DNA of 32,156 nt from a virus. Position numbers and translations under genes: made by a program. Below are positions 18,764-27,049 of the stretch, one piece after another. Within the stretch, counting starts at the first letter, position 1. Each line of letters opens with the position of its first letter. Where the stretch lies: the IMG/VR virus record IMGVR_UViG_3300024999_000275, positions 1 through 32,156 of that record; one strand, written 5' to 3'. The notes under the pieces were generated by a model that saw only the letters and a list, made by a program, of their open reading frames with translations, did no database searches and was not told the origin of the DNA.

Positions 18764-21700
18764 CTTATTCCATAACTTCTTCGCGCCATTTTCGACGGAT
18801 TGCATTGCCTTTGCATCTTTGGCTGCAACTGCTTTACCTGTTAAATTAATCATTTCCGTCTTAATCTCTTTAATCTTGGCGTCCTTCATAGGATCGTCAC
18901 TTGCTTGAATAGAGTTAATTAGCTTAGTCCCCCTGCTCAGCGCATCGCTAACTCCGTTCATTGAATTACGCATATCCTCTTCAGGAGTTAACTTCTTGCT
19001 AGGTATTTTACCGAGAATGTTTTTATCCACTGCGGATGCAGATAATTTGTCTAGTTTATCAAAGAAGTCTGTAGTGGATTGATTACTGAATGTCGGGTCT
19101 GCCACGAATTGAGTGGATAATGTTTTCTTTGCACTTCCCCCCGGTGTAACCAACGGAGATCCAAGTTGACCTATTACTCCGGTGTACGACTTAACGAGAT
19201 AGTCAATCTGCTTAGGCGATAACCCTCCTTCGACCACATTGTTGCTTAATTCACCAATAGCCTTGGCGATAGAAGTAGTTTTCTCGTCATATTGAAGATA
19301 GGGAGAACGCTTGTCCATGAGCATACCTTGGGGAACTATGGCCCGATTAGCAAAGTCCTTATTAGTTGCAATATTCCATGTAGCAGGAGAAATGAAGTTA
19401 CTGTCAATTGGATTGGCAGGAGAAAAGCTAGTAGCTAAGGAATTACCGAATCCTTTGAAGGAATTTTCCTGTCCTTCAGCCTTTCTAGCTACTCTCTCAA
19501 GAAGAGATCCGAATAACACTCCCAATTCTCTTGATTTAGGGATTTTTATAAAAGTTCCATCCTCTTTAGGAATTAAAAAGTTGTTATCCTTGGTGCGATT
19601 ATCTAATGCCTGATAGTTTGGGTTATCCTTATTCACCATGTAGAGCGCAATTTCAGGGGTTGATATTGCCGCACCTGATTTAACTATTGTTTTAAGCGCG
19701 GACTTAGGGCTAATGAATCCGCGAAAGAACTTATCTAGACCGGCTACCCCTGCCGCCAAATAAGGTACTCCCTTGTCTGCGGTTTTTGTCAAATTACCAC
19801 TTCTAGAGAAATTTACAGTAACATCGTTAGACGCGAACAGGGCATCAGTAATATTTCCGGTCTTTTCAAGCACCCTATTGAATTCAGCTAAACGAGGTAT
19901 GGATTCCGTAAGGTTATTAAATTTTTCAACGGACTTAATTGGATGAAGGACTATATCGGCAGTGCCTGTTACTATTTTTCCAATTCTTCCGTCCCCAGCC
20001 TTGCTTGACACATTATTTATAAGCGTGTCTCGCTTCCCGATATTAGTTAGCTTTCCGGCTGATCTTGCTACATCTCCAGAATTAAAGAAGTTTGACCCTC
20101 CGCCTCCGACCGCGTTATATTTTTGCAATCGTGGACCATTGGTTAATATATCTTTCCCGGCCCCAATAAGTCCCACACCAAACTTAAGTGGATTAGATTC
20201 ACTGCCATATATATACGCCGTAGGTATATCCCTGAAAATGTTTCTTATGGCAAAAAGTGGGTTTTTCTGAGTTATTAGACCCTTGAATCCGTTTGTCAAA
20301 GTATCCAGAACAGGTATTTTACCAATAGACTTCGGTAGACCATTCATTGAATCGAGTAACATCTTATCGTTAATTTTTAAATAAGTTGGCTTGCCATCTT
20401 CTAAAACAGAGATAACATTATCTGTATTCGCGAACATCCCATCTTTGGTGGCAACAACCTCAGCAAGTGGTTTCATCTTTTCGGGAGAAGTTCTGACGGA
20501 TTCAAGCAAGCTCTGACCGACCTCGTTGTATTTAGCGGCCCTCACTGTGCGATTAACTAATTGCATAATATTTTCTACAGGGTCAATTATGTCCCTCTCT
20601 GATCCGGTAGCCTTACGAATTGGAGTGCGTTGGCCTGCAAACTTTTGGGACACATTATCGGGAATAGCTTTTTCTAGTTCGCTAAAATCCCTTTGAGTTG
20701 GGAAATAGGATTTATAGGTTTCTCGTAATCCTTTGTAGAGATCCTTGTTAACGATTCCAGTATCTACGCCCCACGTTTTCATAAAAGAATCAAGCCAATT
20801 AACAATGCCATCCCCAACCGTCTTATACTCGGGATGTGCCTCTTCTGCAATCCTAACAGCATCAGTAGACATTTCCGGCGTATAGTTCGCCTGAACGGAC
20901 TTTCCCTCCCTTGATCGGTCAATATTATGCCGTTGACTCATATAGGTCCAGAAGTCCTTCTCTTGCCCCTTGGGGATAGCCTCTACCGTTTTCCTTAAGG
21001 ATCCACCGACTGGATTGCCCTCTTTATCTACAAGAGCAGTAAGGAAGTTGTGATCAACGATTCCGCTAACATTCCTCGTATTACTTGCTAGTTTTCCGAT
21101 ATCGGACTCGGCAACCTTTCCGGCATTAACAATAGGTTGTTGAGTATTAACCGTGGCAGTATAGAATTTATTTAATGCCTCCCTAAATCCTATTTTTTCT
21201 TTTGGCTTACCAATAACGATCTTGCTTTGTGGTTCGGGAAGTTCGGTAATCCCAACAGGTTCAACTCTCGGAACACTCACCCCGCCCGGCCCCTTCAACC
21301 TCATCATACCCCCCGGGCTCTCAATCGCAGCCGCAGCACTTCCACTACCCAAAGGCTTAATCGGTTCGCCGATCGGAGCAGGATTCCCAACCTTTGGCAT
21401 CCCCACACCCTCATCGGGTATCAATGTTCCCCTAATCCTTTGGTCCGGCTCTATCTGAAATCTATTGAGTGGTCCACCTGTCGGAAGTTCAATCCTTGGG
21501 GAAGAAAGTTCTTGCTGTAGTTGCGATGTCTGAATAGGCTCTCTAGGGCGTAAGGATGGCTCTATGACAGGGGCTTGCGTAATTGGTTCCAACGGTACAC
21601 CGCGAGGCTTTAACCCTCCCACAGCCTTGCTTATGCCCTTACCTAGCAAAGAACCTGCTCCGTGCAAAGTAGCTCCGCCCAATGCCATCAATGGAGCTTC

Positions 21701-22354
21701 CTTGAGTCTACCAGCGAATCCCTCTATACCCTCTCCGTCGACTACGCTTTCAGCCGCATTGATTGGTAGAGCGTATGTCGATCCCGCCCTTACCCCTGTT
21801 CCGAGTGCAGGGATTAACGCTTTAGGTATAACGCTAGTAGCCTTCGCAATCGGTGCAGTTTTAGCCAATGCGGATAGGGGCTTCGCTAGTGCGGCATCTC
21901 CGGTCAACCATAGAGGAAGATCGGAAAGGTTACTCCCTGCAAAAGATACTGCCTTTTCTCCTAAAGTTTTCTGTTCGGGAAGAGTTGATAAGTCAACATC
22001 CTTGCCTGCTATCTTTTCAGCCAAAGGAGTTAACGCCCGACCCGCCAATGAGCCAAGCGTTCCCTTTATCCATGCCGCCTTATAGTTTGGTTCTTCTGGT
22101 TGAGTAGGGGCATCCGTTGGTTCATGAGAAGAAAGTAATTCATCCATGCCAATCGGAGAAGAAGGTAAATAATTAGGCAAGGTATCGCTATCCTCTGCTT
22201 TGCGGAAATCAGCTATAGAAGATAATCTCCCTGGTTCTTCCTGTTCCTTCGGTTCATCCAATCCAAAGTACGAATAGGGATTGGGTGCAACTTTATTGCG
22301 CTCGTTTTTTTCATCCAGATTATTTAGTCCAAAGTAAGAATATGGGTCGTTCAT
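18761..22354 (-). CDS. large ejected virion protein with LPD38-type domain, 1197 aa
   Basis: The C-terminal half matches the pattern of large polyvalent protein domain 38: NPLFAIRNIFRDIPTAYIYG, then ESIPRLAEFNRVLEKTG and ALFASNDVTVNFSRSG, then EIALYMVNKDNPNYQ and FIKIPKSRELGVLFGSLLER (about residues 690-990). Such giant proteins ride in the head of podovirus-like phages and are ejected into the host with the DNA. The N terminus repeats a PYSYFGL motif twice, followed by a Pro-rich linker to about residue 390 and alanine/glycine-rich helices that may insert in membranes. It follows the transglycosylase gene, as internal virion proteins do in T7-like order. Confidence 0.85.
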   Translation of the reverse strand: MNDPYSYFGLNNLDEKNERNKVAPNPYSYFGLDEPKEQEEPGRLSSIADFRKAEDSDTLPNYLPSSPIGMDELLSSHEPTDAPTQPEEPNYKAAWIKGTLGSLAGRALTPLAEKIAGKDVDLSTLPEQKTLGEKAVSFAGSNLSDLPLWLTGDAALAKPLSALAKTAPIAKATSVIPKALIPALGTGVRAGSTYALPINAAESVVDGEGIEGFAGRLKEAPLMALGGATLHGAGSLLGKGISKAVGGLKPRGVPLEPITQAPVIEPSLRPREPIQTSQLQQELSSPRIELPTGGPLNRFQIEPDQRIRGTLIPDEGVGMPKVGNPAPIGEPIKPLGSGSAAAAIESPGGMMRLKGPGGVSVPRVEPVGITELPEPQSKIVIGKPKEKIGFREALNKFYTATVNTQQPIVNAGKVAESDIGKLASNTRNVSGIVDHNFLTALVDKEGNPVGGSLRKTVEAIPKGQEKDFWTYMSQRHNIDRSREGKSVQANYTPEMSTDAVRIAEEAHPEYKTVGDGIVNWLDSFMKTWGVDTGIVNKDLYKGLRETYKSYFPTQRDFSELEKAIPDNVSQKFAGQRTPIRKATGSERDIIDPVENIMQLVNRTVRAAKYNEVGQSLLESVRTSPEKMKPLAEVVATKDGMFANTDNVISVLEDGKPTYLKINDKMLLDSMNGLPKSIGKIPVLDTLTNGFKGLITQKNPLFAIRNIFRDIPTAYIYGSESNPLKFGVGLIGAGKDILTNGPRLQKYNAVGGGGSNFFNSGDVARSAGKLTNIGKRDTLINNVSSKAGDGRIGKIVTGTADIVLHPIKSVEKFNNLTESIPRLAEFNRVLEKTGNITDALFASNDVTVNFSRSGNLTKTADKGVPYLAAGVAGLDKFFRGFISPKSALKTIVKSGAAISTPEIALYMVNKDNPNYQALDNRTKDNNFLIPKEDGTFIKIPKSRELGVLFGSLLERVARKAEGQENSFKGFGNSLATSFSPANPIDSNFISPATWNIATNKDFANRAIVPQGMLMDKRSPYLQYDEKTTSIAKAIGELSNNVVEGGLSPKQIDYLVKSYTGVIGQLGSPLVTPGGSAKKTLSTQFVADPTFSNQSTTDFFDKLDKLSASAVDKNILGKIPSKKLTPEEDMRNSMNGVSDALSRGTKLINSIQASDDPMKDAKIKEIKTEMINLTGKAVAAKDAKAMQSVENGAKKLWNK

Positions 22355-22366
22355 TCTCTCATCTCC

Positions 22367-23905
22367 TTACCTTGACGTTGGGTCAAAGCCTGGGTATCTT
22401 CTTCGCTTTGTGTAATCACCTATATCCAGAAGGTCAACACCCTTGTTGGCGAATATAGAAGCGTTAGACCTGAAGTAATTTAAAATTTCATCCTCACCCT
22501 TGCCCTGCGCGTCCATTGAGTCAACAAGCGCAATTGCTTGGTTTTGTGCAATTTTAGCATCCTGGCCGGATACCTCACTAGGCTTTAATGCCTTAGTTTT
22601 TAACGGAGCTATTTTCACATTCCCCAAAATACTAGGCACATAATTTTGCGTTTCGCTTGTCAAGTATTTAGACACATCACTCCAATTTCTACTTCCAGCC
22701 TTACTAATAGCATTATCCACAGCACCAGGTCCAGCATTATAAGCCGCCAACGCTAATTCATTGTTTCCATATTTCTGCAGTTGTTGGCTAAGGTATTTCG
22801 TCCCGCCCATTATGTTCTGATCAACGCTAGAGGTATCAGTTACCCCCAACTCCCTCGCGGTACCAGGCATAAGTTGCATTATCCCACTTGCTCCCGCAGA
22901 ACTGATTGCGCTAGGATTCCCTCCGCTCTCCTGATTAATAACCGCACTGATAAGTCCGGGTGACACTCCGTACTGTTGAGCGTATTTATTGATCGATGAT
23001 GAGTATTCGCCCACACTTGCGCCGCCTCCGCTACTAGGCCACTCACCCGTTACATTCAACTCATTCACGTTGGCATTTTGTTGCGAAATCTTACGATTTT
23101 CAGAATCACTGTAATTACCAGAATTCAATGCGTCATACTTATACTGATTATCGAGAGTATCCTTCGACATGGTGTAGTCGAAGTTTTTCTGCTTCCATTC
23201 ATCGTCAAGCGCATCTTGCCTAAGTTTTTCATCATACTTTTTCTGCTCAAGCGTATCCATACCGAGGTATTTCCCTGTTGCCACCGATGTCTTTACCGGG
23301 ATGTCTACCATATCTTTGGCTTGATTTATTTCCATCTGTTGACGGGCCAGCGTTGGGATACCTCTATCTGAATCTACCCTAGGCGCAGCGTTTTGAGCTA
23401 TAGCAGCCCGAGTCTGTGACGAAAGATCACCACTGTACTCGTTGTAGGCCTGTCGAGTACCGACAGCGTCCTGCCCAAATACACGTTGTGCCCCGTTTAG
23501 CTGTTCATCTGTTACGCCTGTACCGGTGCCGCCTAAAAATACATCTCGTGCTGACAATTGAGTTTTACCCGGAACATAAAGATTTACATTTCGACCCTTG
23601 TTTGCGTCTACGTCTGCTTGTAGACCATAAGTCCTTGAGCCTGAACTGTCAGGTTGGTCAGGCGCAGCATTTGTTGGGGTTCCATTTTCGATGCTGTTTA
23701 GATATTGTTCTAAGCCGTACGAAGTATCTTCGGAAGTATCGCCATGTACTCTTGTAGCTCCGTTTAATTGAGAATCATCAATGCCTGTTCCAGGGCCACC
23801 GAGAAATATATCTTGCGCGGTAAGCTTGGTTTGCCCTGGAATATATAATTGAACATTCTTCCCTTTGTTGACCAAGACATCATCCTGTAGGCCATAAATA
23901 GCCAC
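22367..23905 (-). CDS. virion lytic transglycosylase (SLT domain)
   Basis: Residues about 305-430 form a Slt-type goose-lysozyme fold: LISAVINQESGGNPSAISSA (catalytic Glu), GASGIMQLMPGTARELGV, and ELALAAYNAGPGAVDNAI. It would cut peptidoglycan locally during DNA entry. The N-terminal 130 residues contain a tandem duplication: GKNVQLYIPGQTKLTAQDIF / GRNVNLYVPGKTQLSARDVF, each followed by GGxGTGxxDxQLNGAxRV. I choose the GTG at 23905 by the same AAGAAAGGATGAT ribosome region as the neighbour at 24459; an ATG at 23914 overlaps that site. Confidence 0.9.
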   Translation of the reverse strand: MAIYGLQDDVLVNKGKNVQLYIPGQTKLTAQDIFLGGPGTGIDDSQLNGATRVHGDTSEDTSYGLEQYLNSIENGTPTNAAPDQPDSSGSRTYGLQADVDANKGRNVNLYVPGKTQLSARDVFLGGTGTGVTDEQLNGAQRVFGQDAVGTRQAYNEYSGDLSSQTRAAIAQNAAPRVDSDRGIPTLARQQMEINQAKDMVDIPVKTSVATGKYLGMDTLEQKKYDEKLRQDALDDEWKQKNFDYTMSKDTLDNQYKYDALNSGNYSDSENRKISQQNANVNELNVTGEWPSSGGGASVGEYSSSINKYAQQYGVSPGLISAVINQESGGNPSAISSAGASGIMQLMPGTARELGVTDTSSVDQNIMGGTKYLSQQLQKYGNNELALAAYNAGPGAVDNAISKAGSRNWSDVSKYLTSETQNYVPSILGNVKIAPLKTKALKPSEVSGQDAKIAQNQAIALVDSMDAQGKGEDEILNYFRSNASIFANKGVDLLDIGDYTKRRRYPGFDPTSR

Positions 23906-23929
23906 GCTCATCATCCTTTCTTGAGAAAT

Positions 23930-23955
23930 AGAGAGAGTCGATTAAGACTCTCTCT
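23930..23955 (-). terminator. hairpin between two virion genes
   Basis: AGAGAGAGTC and GACTCTCTCT, ten perfect pairs with a six-base loop, followed on the minus strand by ATTTCTC. A weak terminator or RNA-processing site that could set the ratio between the 163-aa protein and the transglycosylase. Confidence 0.45.
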
Positions 23956-23967
23956 TGGTACTAGGTG

Positions 23968-24459
23968 TTATGATTGCAGCACTCCGTTTACGTAGTATTT
24001 ACGAGCCACCGTATTAGTACCCCCTGTTTTAGTGCTAATTGTTTTCTTCCCGTTATAATAACCAGTCAGCGTTCCTTCTGATATCCCATTATCAAAATTG
24101 TGCTGCTTCTGCGTTTCTGCAAATTCCTTCGCCCATTGTTCCATCTTGATCTTAAATTCATTCTGTGCGTTAAACTGCGTTCGTAATTCCATGCCAGGTA
24201 CTCCGCGATAGGCGTACACGCCCTTACCTGGTCCACCTGCTAACTGGTTGTCAGCGGTCATGTAGACCGTGCTTTTTGGGTTATTATATGGATTCCCCGA
24301 CTTTGTAATGGGTTGGGCTTGAGCTTGAGGTTGAGGTTGGGTTTCTCCCAATCCCGCTTGCATAGCCGCAACCCGATTAGTCGCCGCAGGATCAGCTCGG
24401 CTGGGTATAGGAGTTCCATCCATGTAATATCCGGGTCTATTTGGGTCAACCGCAGCCAT
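23968..24459 (-). CDS. virion-associated protein, 163 aa
   Basis: A Pro/Gln-rich N-terminal third (ETQPQPQAQAQPITKSGNPY) leads into a small domain (VYMTADNQLAGGPGKGVYAY) and a helix, ending in two beta strands (GTLTGYYNGKKTISTKTGG). The DNQLAGGPGKGVYAYRG segment faintly recalls the duplicated LGGxGTG unit of the transglycosylase. Start at ATG 24459. Its place between the coiled-coil protein and the transglycosylase suggests an internal or tail-tip virion protein. Confidence 0.6.
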   Translation of the reverse strand: MAAVDPNRPGYYMDGTPIPSRADPAATNRVAAMQAGLGETQPQPQAQAQPITKSGNPYNNPKSTVYMTADNQLAGGPGKGVYAYRGVPGMELRTQFNAQNEFKIKMEQWAKEFAETQKQHNFDNGISEGTLTGYYNGKKTISTKTGGTNTVARKYYVNGVLQS

Positions 24460-24474
24460 GTTTATCATCCTTTC

Positions 24475-26085
24475 TTATTTCTCTACGTAGGTAGGCATCC
24501 CGTTTATATCGCGTGATTTTTTATATCCCTTGGGAAGGGTTCCGTATCCTATTTGGTCAGAATACATAGGGATATAGTATTTGTCACCATGCGATTTATA
24601 GTATAAGCGATACCCAACTAACTTTGCCCCGGCTGCATTTTTAGAAGGAGCAACCTCATCAGGACCAACAACCTTATAGTTTTTCCACTGAACCCCAGCT
24701 TTATCGGTCGTTGTTCCGTTAAGGTCTAGGGCTATATTACCCGATTTATCAAGAACGTCAGTCTCGGGAGTTTCAATAACAGGATCTGCCACATCTACGG
24801 GAACTACACTGACTGTCCCATCTGGATTAACGACAGCTCTGTCTGTTCCAGAACTAACGTCTCCACCATAAACCCCAGTTGCACCATAAACCGCAATACC
24901 ATTGTTAAATTCAGTCTGGTCAACGGACGCATTATAATTCAATGCAGTCATAGTATTGCTAAAGCCATTTTGAGCTATTTGAGCAGCAAGTTGTTCCTTA
25001 GATAATCCGAATGACTCAGCAAACTGAGAAGCAGCATCATCGATTTGTTGTTGCGTTTGCGCTGAAGCTACGGCGAATTGAGCAGCGTTTTGAGCTAGTT
25101 GAGCAGCATTCTGATTAGCCTGGTTGGTTATTTGAGTATCGGCTTGACCAGCAGTTCTCTCGAATTGTGATGCCTGATTATCAATTTGAGTATCCGATTG
25201 ACCAGCAGTTCTCTCAAATTGAGAATTAGACTGTGCCAAAGATGTGGCATATTGTGAAACCTGACTATCGATCTGCTGTTGTGTTTGTGCAGAGGTTACG
25301 CCGAATTGACTTGCATTTTGCTCCAAGCCTTGTCTAAACTGCGAAACCTGATTATTAATCTGTTGTTGCGTCATATTAGACGTAATTCTGAATTGCTCAT
25401 TTTCCTGAGCTAAAGTGGATGCATACTGTGCCACTTGATTGTTAATTTGTTGCTGCTGAAGCCCTGTCGTCGTGTTGAATTGATATTGCTCATCTGCTCG
25501 CGCTTGAGCATCTAATACAGCCTTTAACGCTCCGGTTTGCTTGTCTGACTCAAGTTGAGTCCTTAACGCTAATGCTCCATCGTTGTACTGCGTTGTGCCA
25601 AGGGCTAACTTCCCAGCAATGTCATTGAGTGCCGCGACCCTTGCCGAATCCGCTTCAGTCAGAGCATTGCCCGTGGATGTATCGAAGTTATTTTGGTCAC
25701 TCTGTATACCTTGCAAGGCACTCTGCCTATTTAAGTCAATCCCCAGCATCTGACTTCGGTTTGCGCCCGAGTTGTATGCTCCACCCATTGAATTTAGGGC
25801 TTCTGTTCGACGCTGTGTTGCTGCTGCATCTGAGCTGGTAGCGTCTTTTTGAGCTTGATACTTGGGAAGTTGTGTCTGTCGTTGAAGATTGATCGCATTA
25901 GTAGCGCTTTGATAATTATTCGCAACCGTGGCGTTTTGCGCGTTGTAAGCCTGTTGGTCGCTCTCCCATGCTTGACGAAGTACATCTTGCTTAGCGGTAG
26001 CCGCCGCCGTTGCGGTTGCATCGTTATAGTCAACAAGAGTTTGCTGATAATCGTCTTGGGGAAGGGTGGTTGTATTCGTAGCCAT
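24475..26085 (-). CDS. Q/N/A-rich coiled-coil virion protein with ~30-residue repeats, 536 aa
   Basis: About residues 205-375 are degenerate repeats built on QxQIxNQVSQxxxxLAQNxxQF, for example TQQQINNQVSQFRQGLEQNA and TQQQIDSQVSQYATSLAQSN. The first 200 residues are also Ala/Gln-rich helix. After about residue 400 comes a globular C-terminal domain (AGAKLVGYRLYYKSHGDKYY). Long helical proteins at this position in podoviruses form internal virion or ejection proteins (gp14/gp15-like position). ATG follows AAAGGAGG; a terminator precedes the gene. Confidence 0.75.
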   Translation of the reverse strand: MATNTTTLPQDDYQQTLVDYNDATATAAATAKQDVLRQAWESDQQAYNAQNATVANNYQSATNAINLQRQTQLPKYQAQKDATSSDAAATQRRTEALNSMGGAYNSGANRSQMLGIDLNRQSALQGIQSDQNNFDTSTGNALTEADSARVAALNDIAGKLALGTTQYNDGALALRTQLESDKQTGALKAVLDAQARADEQYQFNTTTGLQQQQINNQVAQYASTLAQENEQFRITSNMTQQQINNQVSQFRQGLEQNASQFGVTSAQTQQQIDSQVSQYATSLAQSNSQFERTAGQSDTQIDNQASQFERTAGQADTQITNQANQNAAQLAQNAAQFAVASAQTQQQIDDAASQFAESFGLSKEQLAAQIAQNGFSNTMTALNYNASVDQTEFNNGIAVYGATGVYGGDVSSGTDRAVVNPDGTVSVVPVDVADPVIETPETDVLDKSGNIALDLNGTTTDKAGVQWKNYKVVGPDEVAPSKNAAGAKLVGYRLYYKSHGDKYYIPMYSDQIGYGTLPKGYKKSRDINGMPTYVEK

Positions 26086-26114
26086 GTTCTACCTCCTTTG
26101 TAGGAAATGGGCAT

Positions 26115-26155
26115 AAAAATAAGCGTCTCCAATCGCTTTTACCTCGCTTATTTTT
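26115..26155 (-). terminator. terminator inside the virion gene cluster
   Basis: AAAAATAAGCG (26115-26125) and CGCTTATTTTT (26145-26155) are perfectly complementary, with T runs on both sides, so it can work in both directions. It overlaps the end of the membrane-protein gene and separates tail genes from ejection-protein genes. Confidence 0.65.
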
Positions 26156-26555
26156 GATCTGCTTCTTTGTCTCCCAAAACAATGTACTTGTTGTTGACAA
26201 TAGTTATACCTTTAACCCCTAAGTAAATAAGGCAGGGAATACATATCGTCAATGCCACAAATACCATATTTAACATTATGTCAGTTCGCACATCCCAACT
26301 CCTAACTGTTAGGTACTTGCTATATTTAGTCTTTGGAGTGTCGTACTGCTTAAAGTCTGTGATTGATGCCCTATTTTCCGCAATTGATTCCGCCGTTGCT
26401 TCACGAGAGTAGGGTATTGAATTAGCCAAGCCGAATACTTCCTGTTCAGTCATTAGGTTTATTGGGTATTTGCCACCCTCGAACACCACGAACGAAACAA
26501 ACAGGACGTTGGATATCAATATTGCAAGAACAATCTTAACAAGGTTTTTTCTCAA
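26148..26555 (-). CDS. membrane protein, 135 aa
   Basis: Two membrane helices: VKIVLAILISNVLFVSFVVF at the N terminus and MLNMVFVALTICIPCLIYLG near the C terminus, with about 70 polar residues between them. TTG start without a clear ribosome site, overlapping the previous gene by 20 bases, so coupling is likely. Lying just after the tail-fibre genes, it may be an extra host-range, exclusion or lysis protein; function not known. Confidence 0.55.
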   Translation of the reverse strand: MRKNLVKIVLAILISNVLFVSFVVFEGGKYPINLMTEQEVFGLANSIPYSREATAESIAENRASITDFKQYDTPKTKYSKYLTVRSWDVRTDIMLNMVFVALTICIPCLIYLGVKGITIVNNKYIVLGDKEADQK

Positions 26556-26778
26556 GAATTATCACGGCTTTCTCTTCTGCCGTAATCCATTCGTTCACGA
26601 CAAAGGTATCAAGGTCAACTTCGGTGATATGCTCGTCAAAAAGAAGAACACCCATGATTTTTAAGATTTCAAGCCTTGTTAGTAATCCTTTGGATACGAG
26701 CAGAGTTGAGGTTAGAAGGGTTTGAATAGATAATAATCCTTTTTTAATCAGACGAGAGAAAATTGATTCTTTACACAT
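26536..26778 (-). CDS. hypothetical protein, 80 aa
   Basis: Basic amphipathic helical N terminus (SIFSRLIKKGLLSIQTLLTS) and acidic C-terminal half (EHITEVDLDTFVVNEWITAEE). Small genes like this follow tail-fibre genes in many Gram-positive phages (XkdX or Hoc-like position) but the sequence does not match well. ATG behind GGGGTGG, overlapping the previous stop. Confidence 0.55.
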   Translation of the reverse strand: MCKESIFSRLIKKGLLSIQTLLTSTLLVSKGLLTRLEILKIMGVLLFDEHITEVDLDTFVVNEWITAEEKAVIILEKKPC

Positions 26779-27049
26779 TTATTTCCACCCCCTGAAGCAT
26801 CAACATTTGAGCATACATGATATCGAAGTCATTTTGGATAGATAGAGTTTGTTCTTGCAATAACTCAATTTCTGTTTTTAGCGGAATCACAGGCGGTAAA
26901 ATAGGTGGTTCGATGTCTTGTACTTCATAATCATCAATGATACCGCCAAAATTAGGAAGTACATTTAAAATTATTTCCTGCTCTGTTGTCATATTAGAGG
27001 GTACTGTGCCACAAAACTTGCTATCTGATTTTCGTACTATTGTTTGCAT
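26771..27049 (-). CDS. small protein linked to the tail fibre, 92 aa
   Basis: ATG overlaps the fibre stop (TAATG). Beta-type N terminus (MQTIVRKSDSKFCGTVPSN), a Pro-rich linker (PPILPPVIPLKTE) and a C-terminal coiled coil (LLQEQTLSIQNDFDIMYAQM). The layout, binding head plus coiled coil directly after a fibre gene, suggests a fibre chaperone or accessory tip protein. Confidence 0.6.
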   Translation of the reverse strand: MQTIVRKSDSKFCGTVPSNMTTEQEIILNVLPNFGGIIDDYEVQDIEPPILPPVIPLKTEIELLQEQTLSIQNDFDIMYAQMLMLQGVEINV

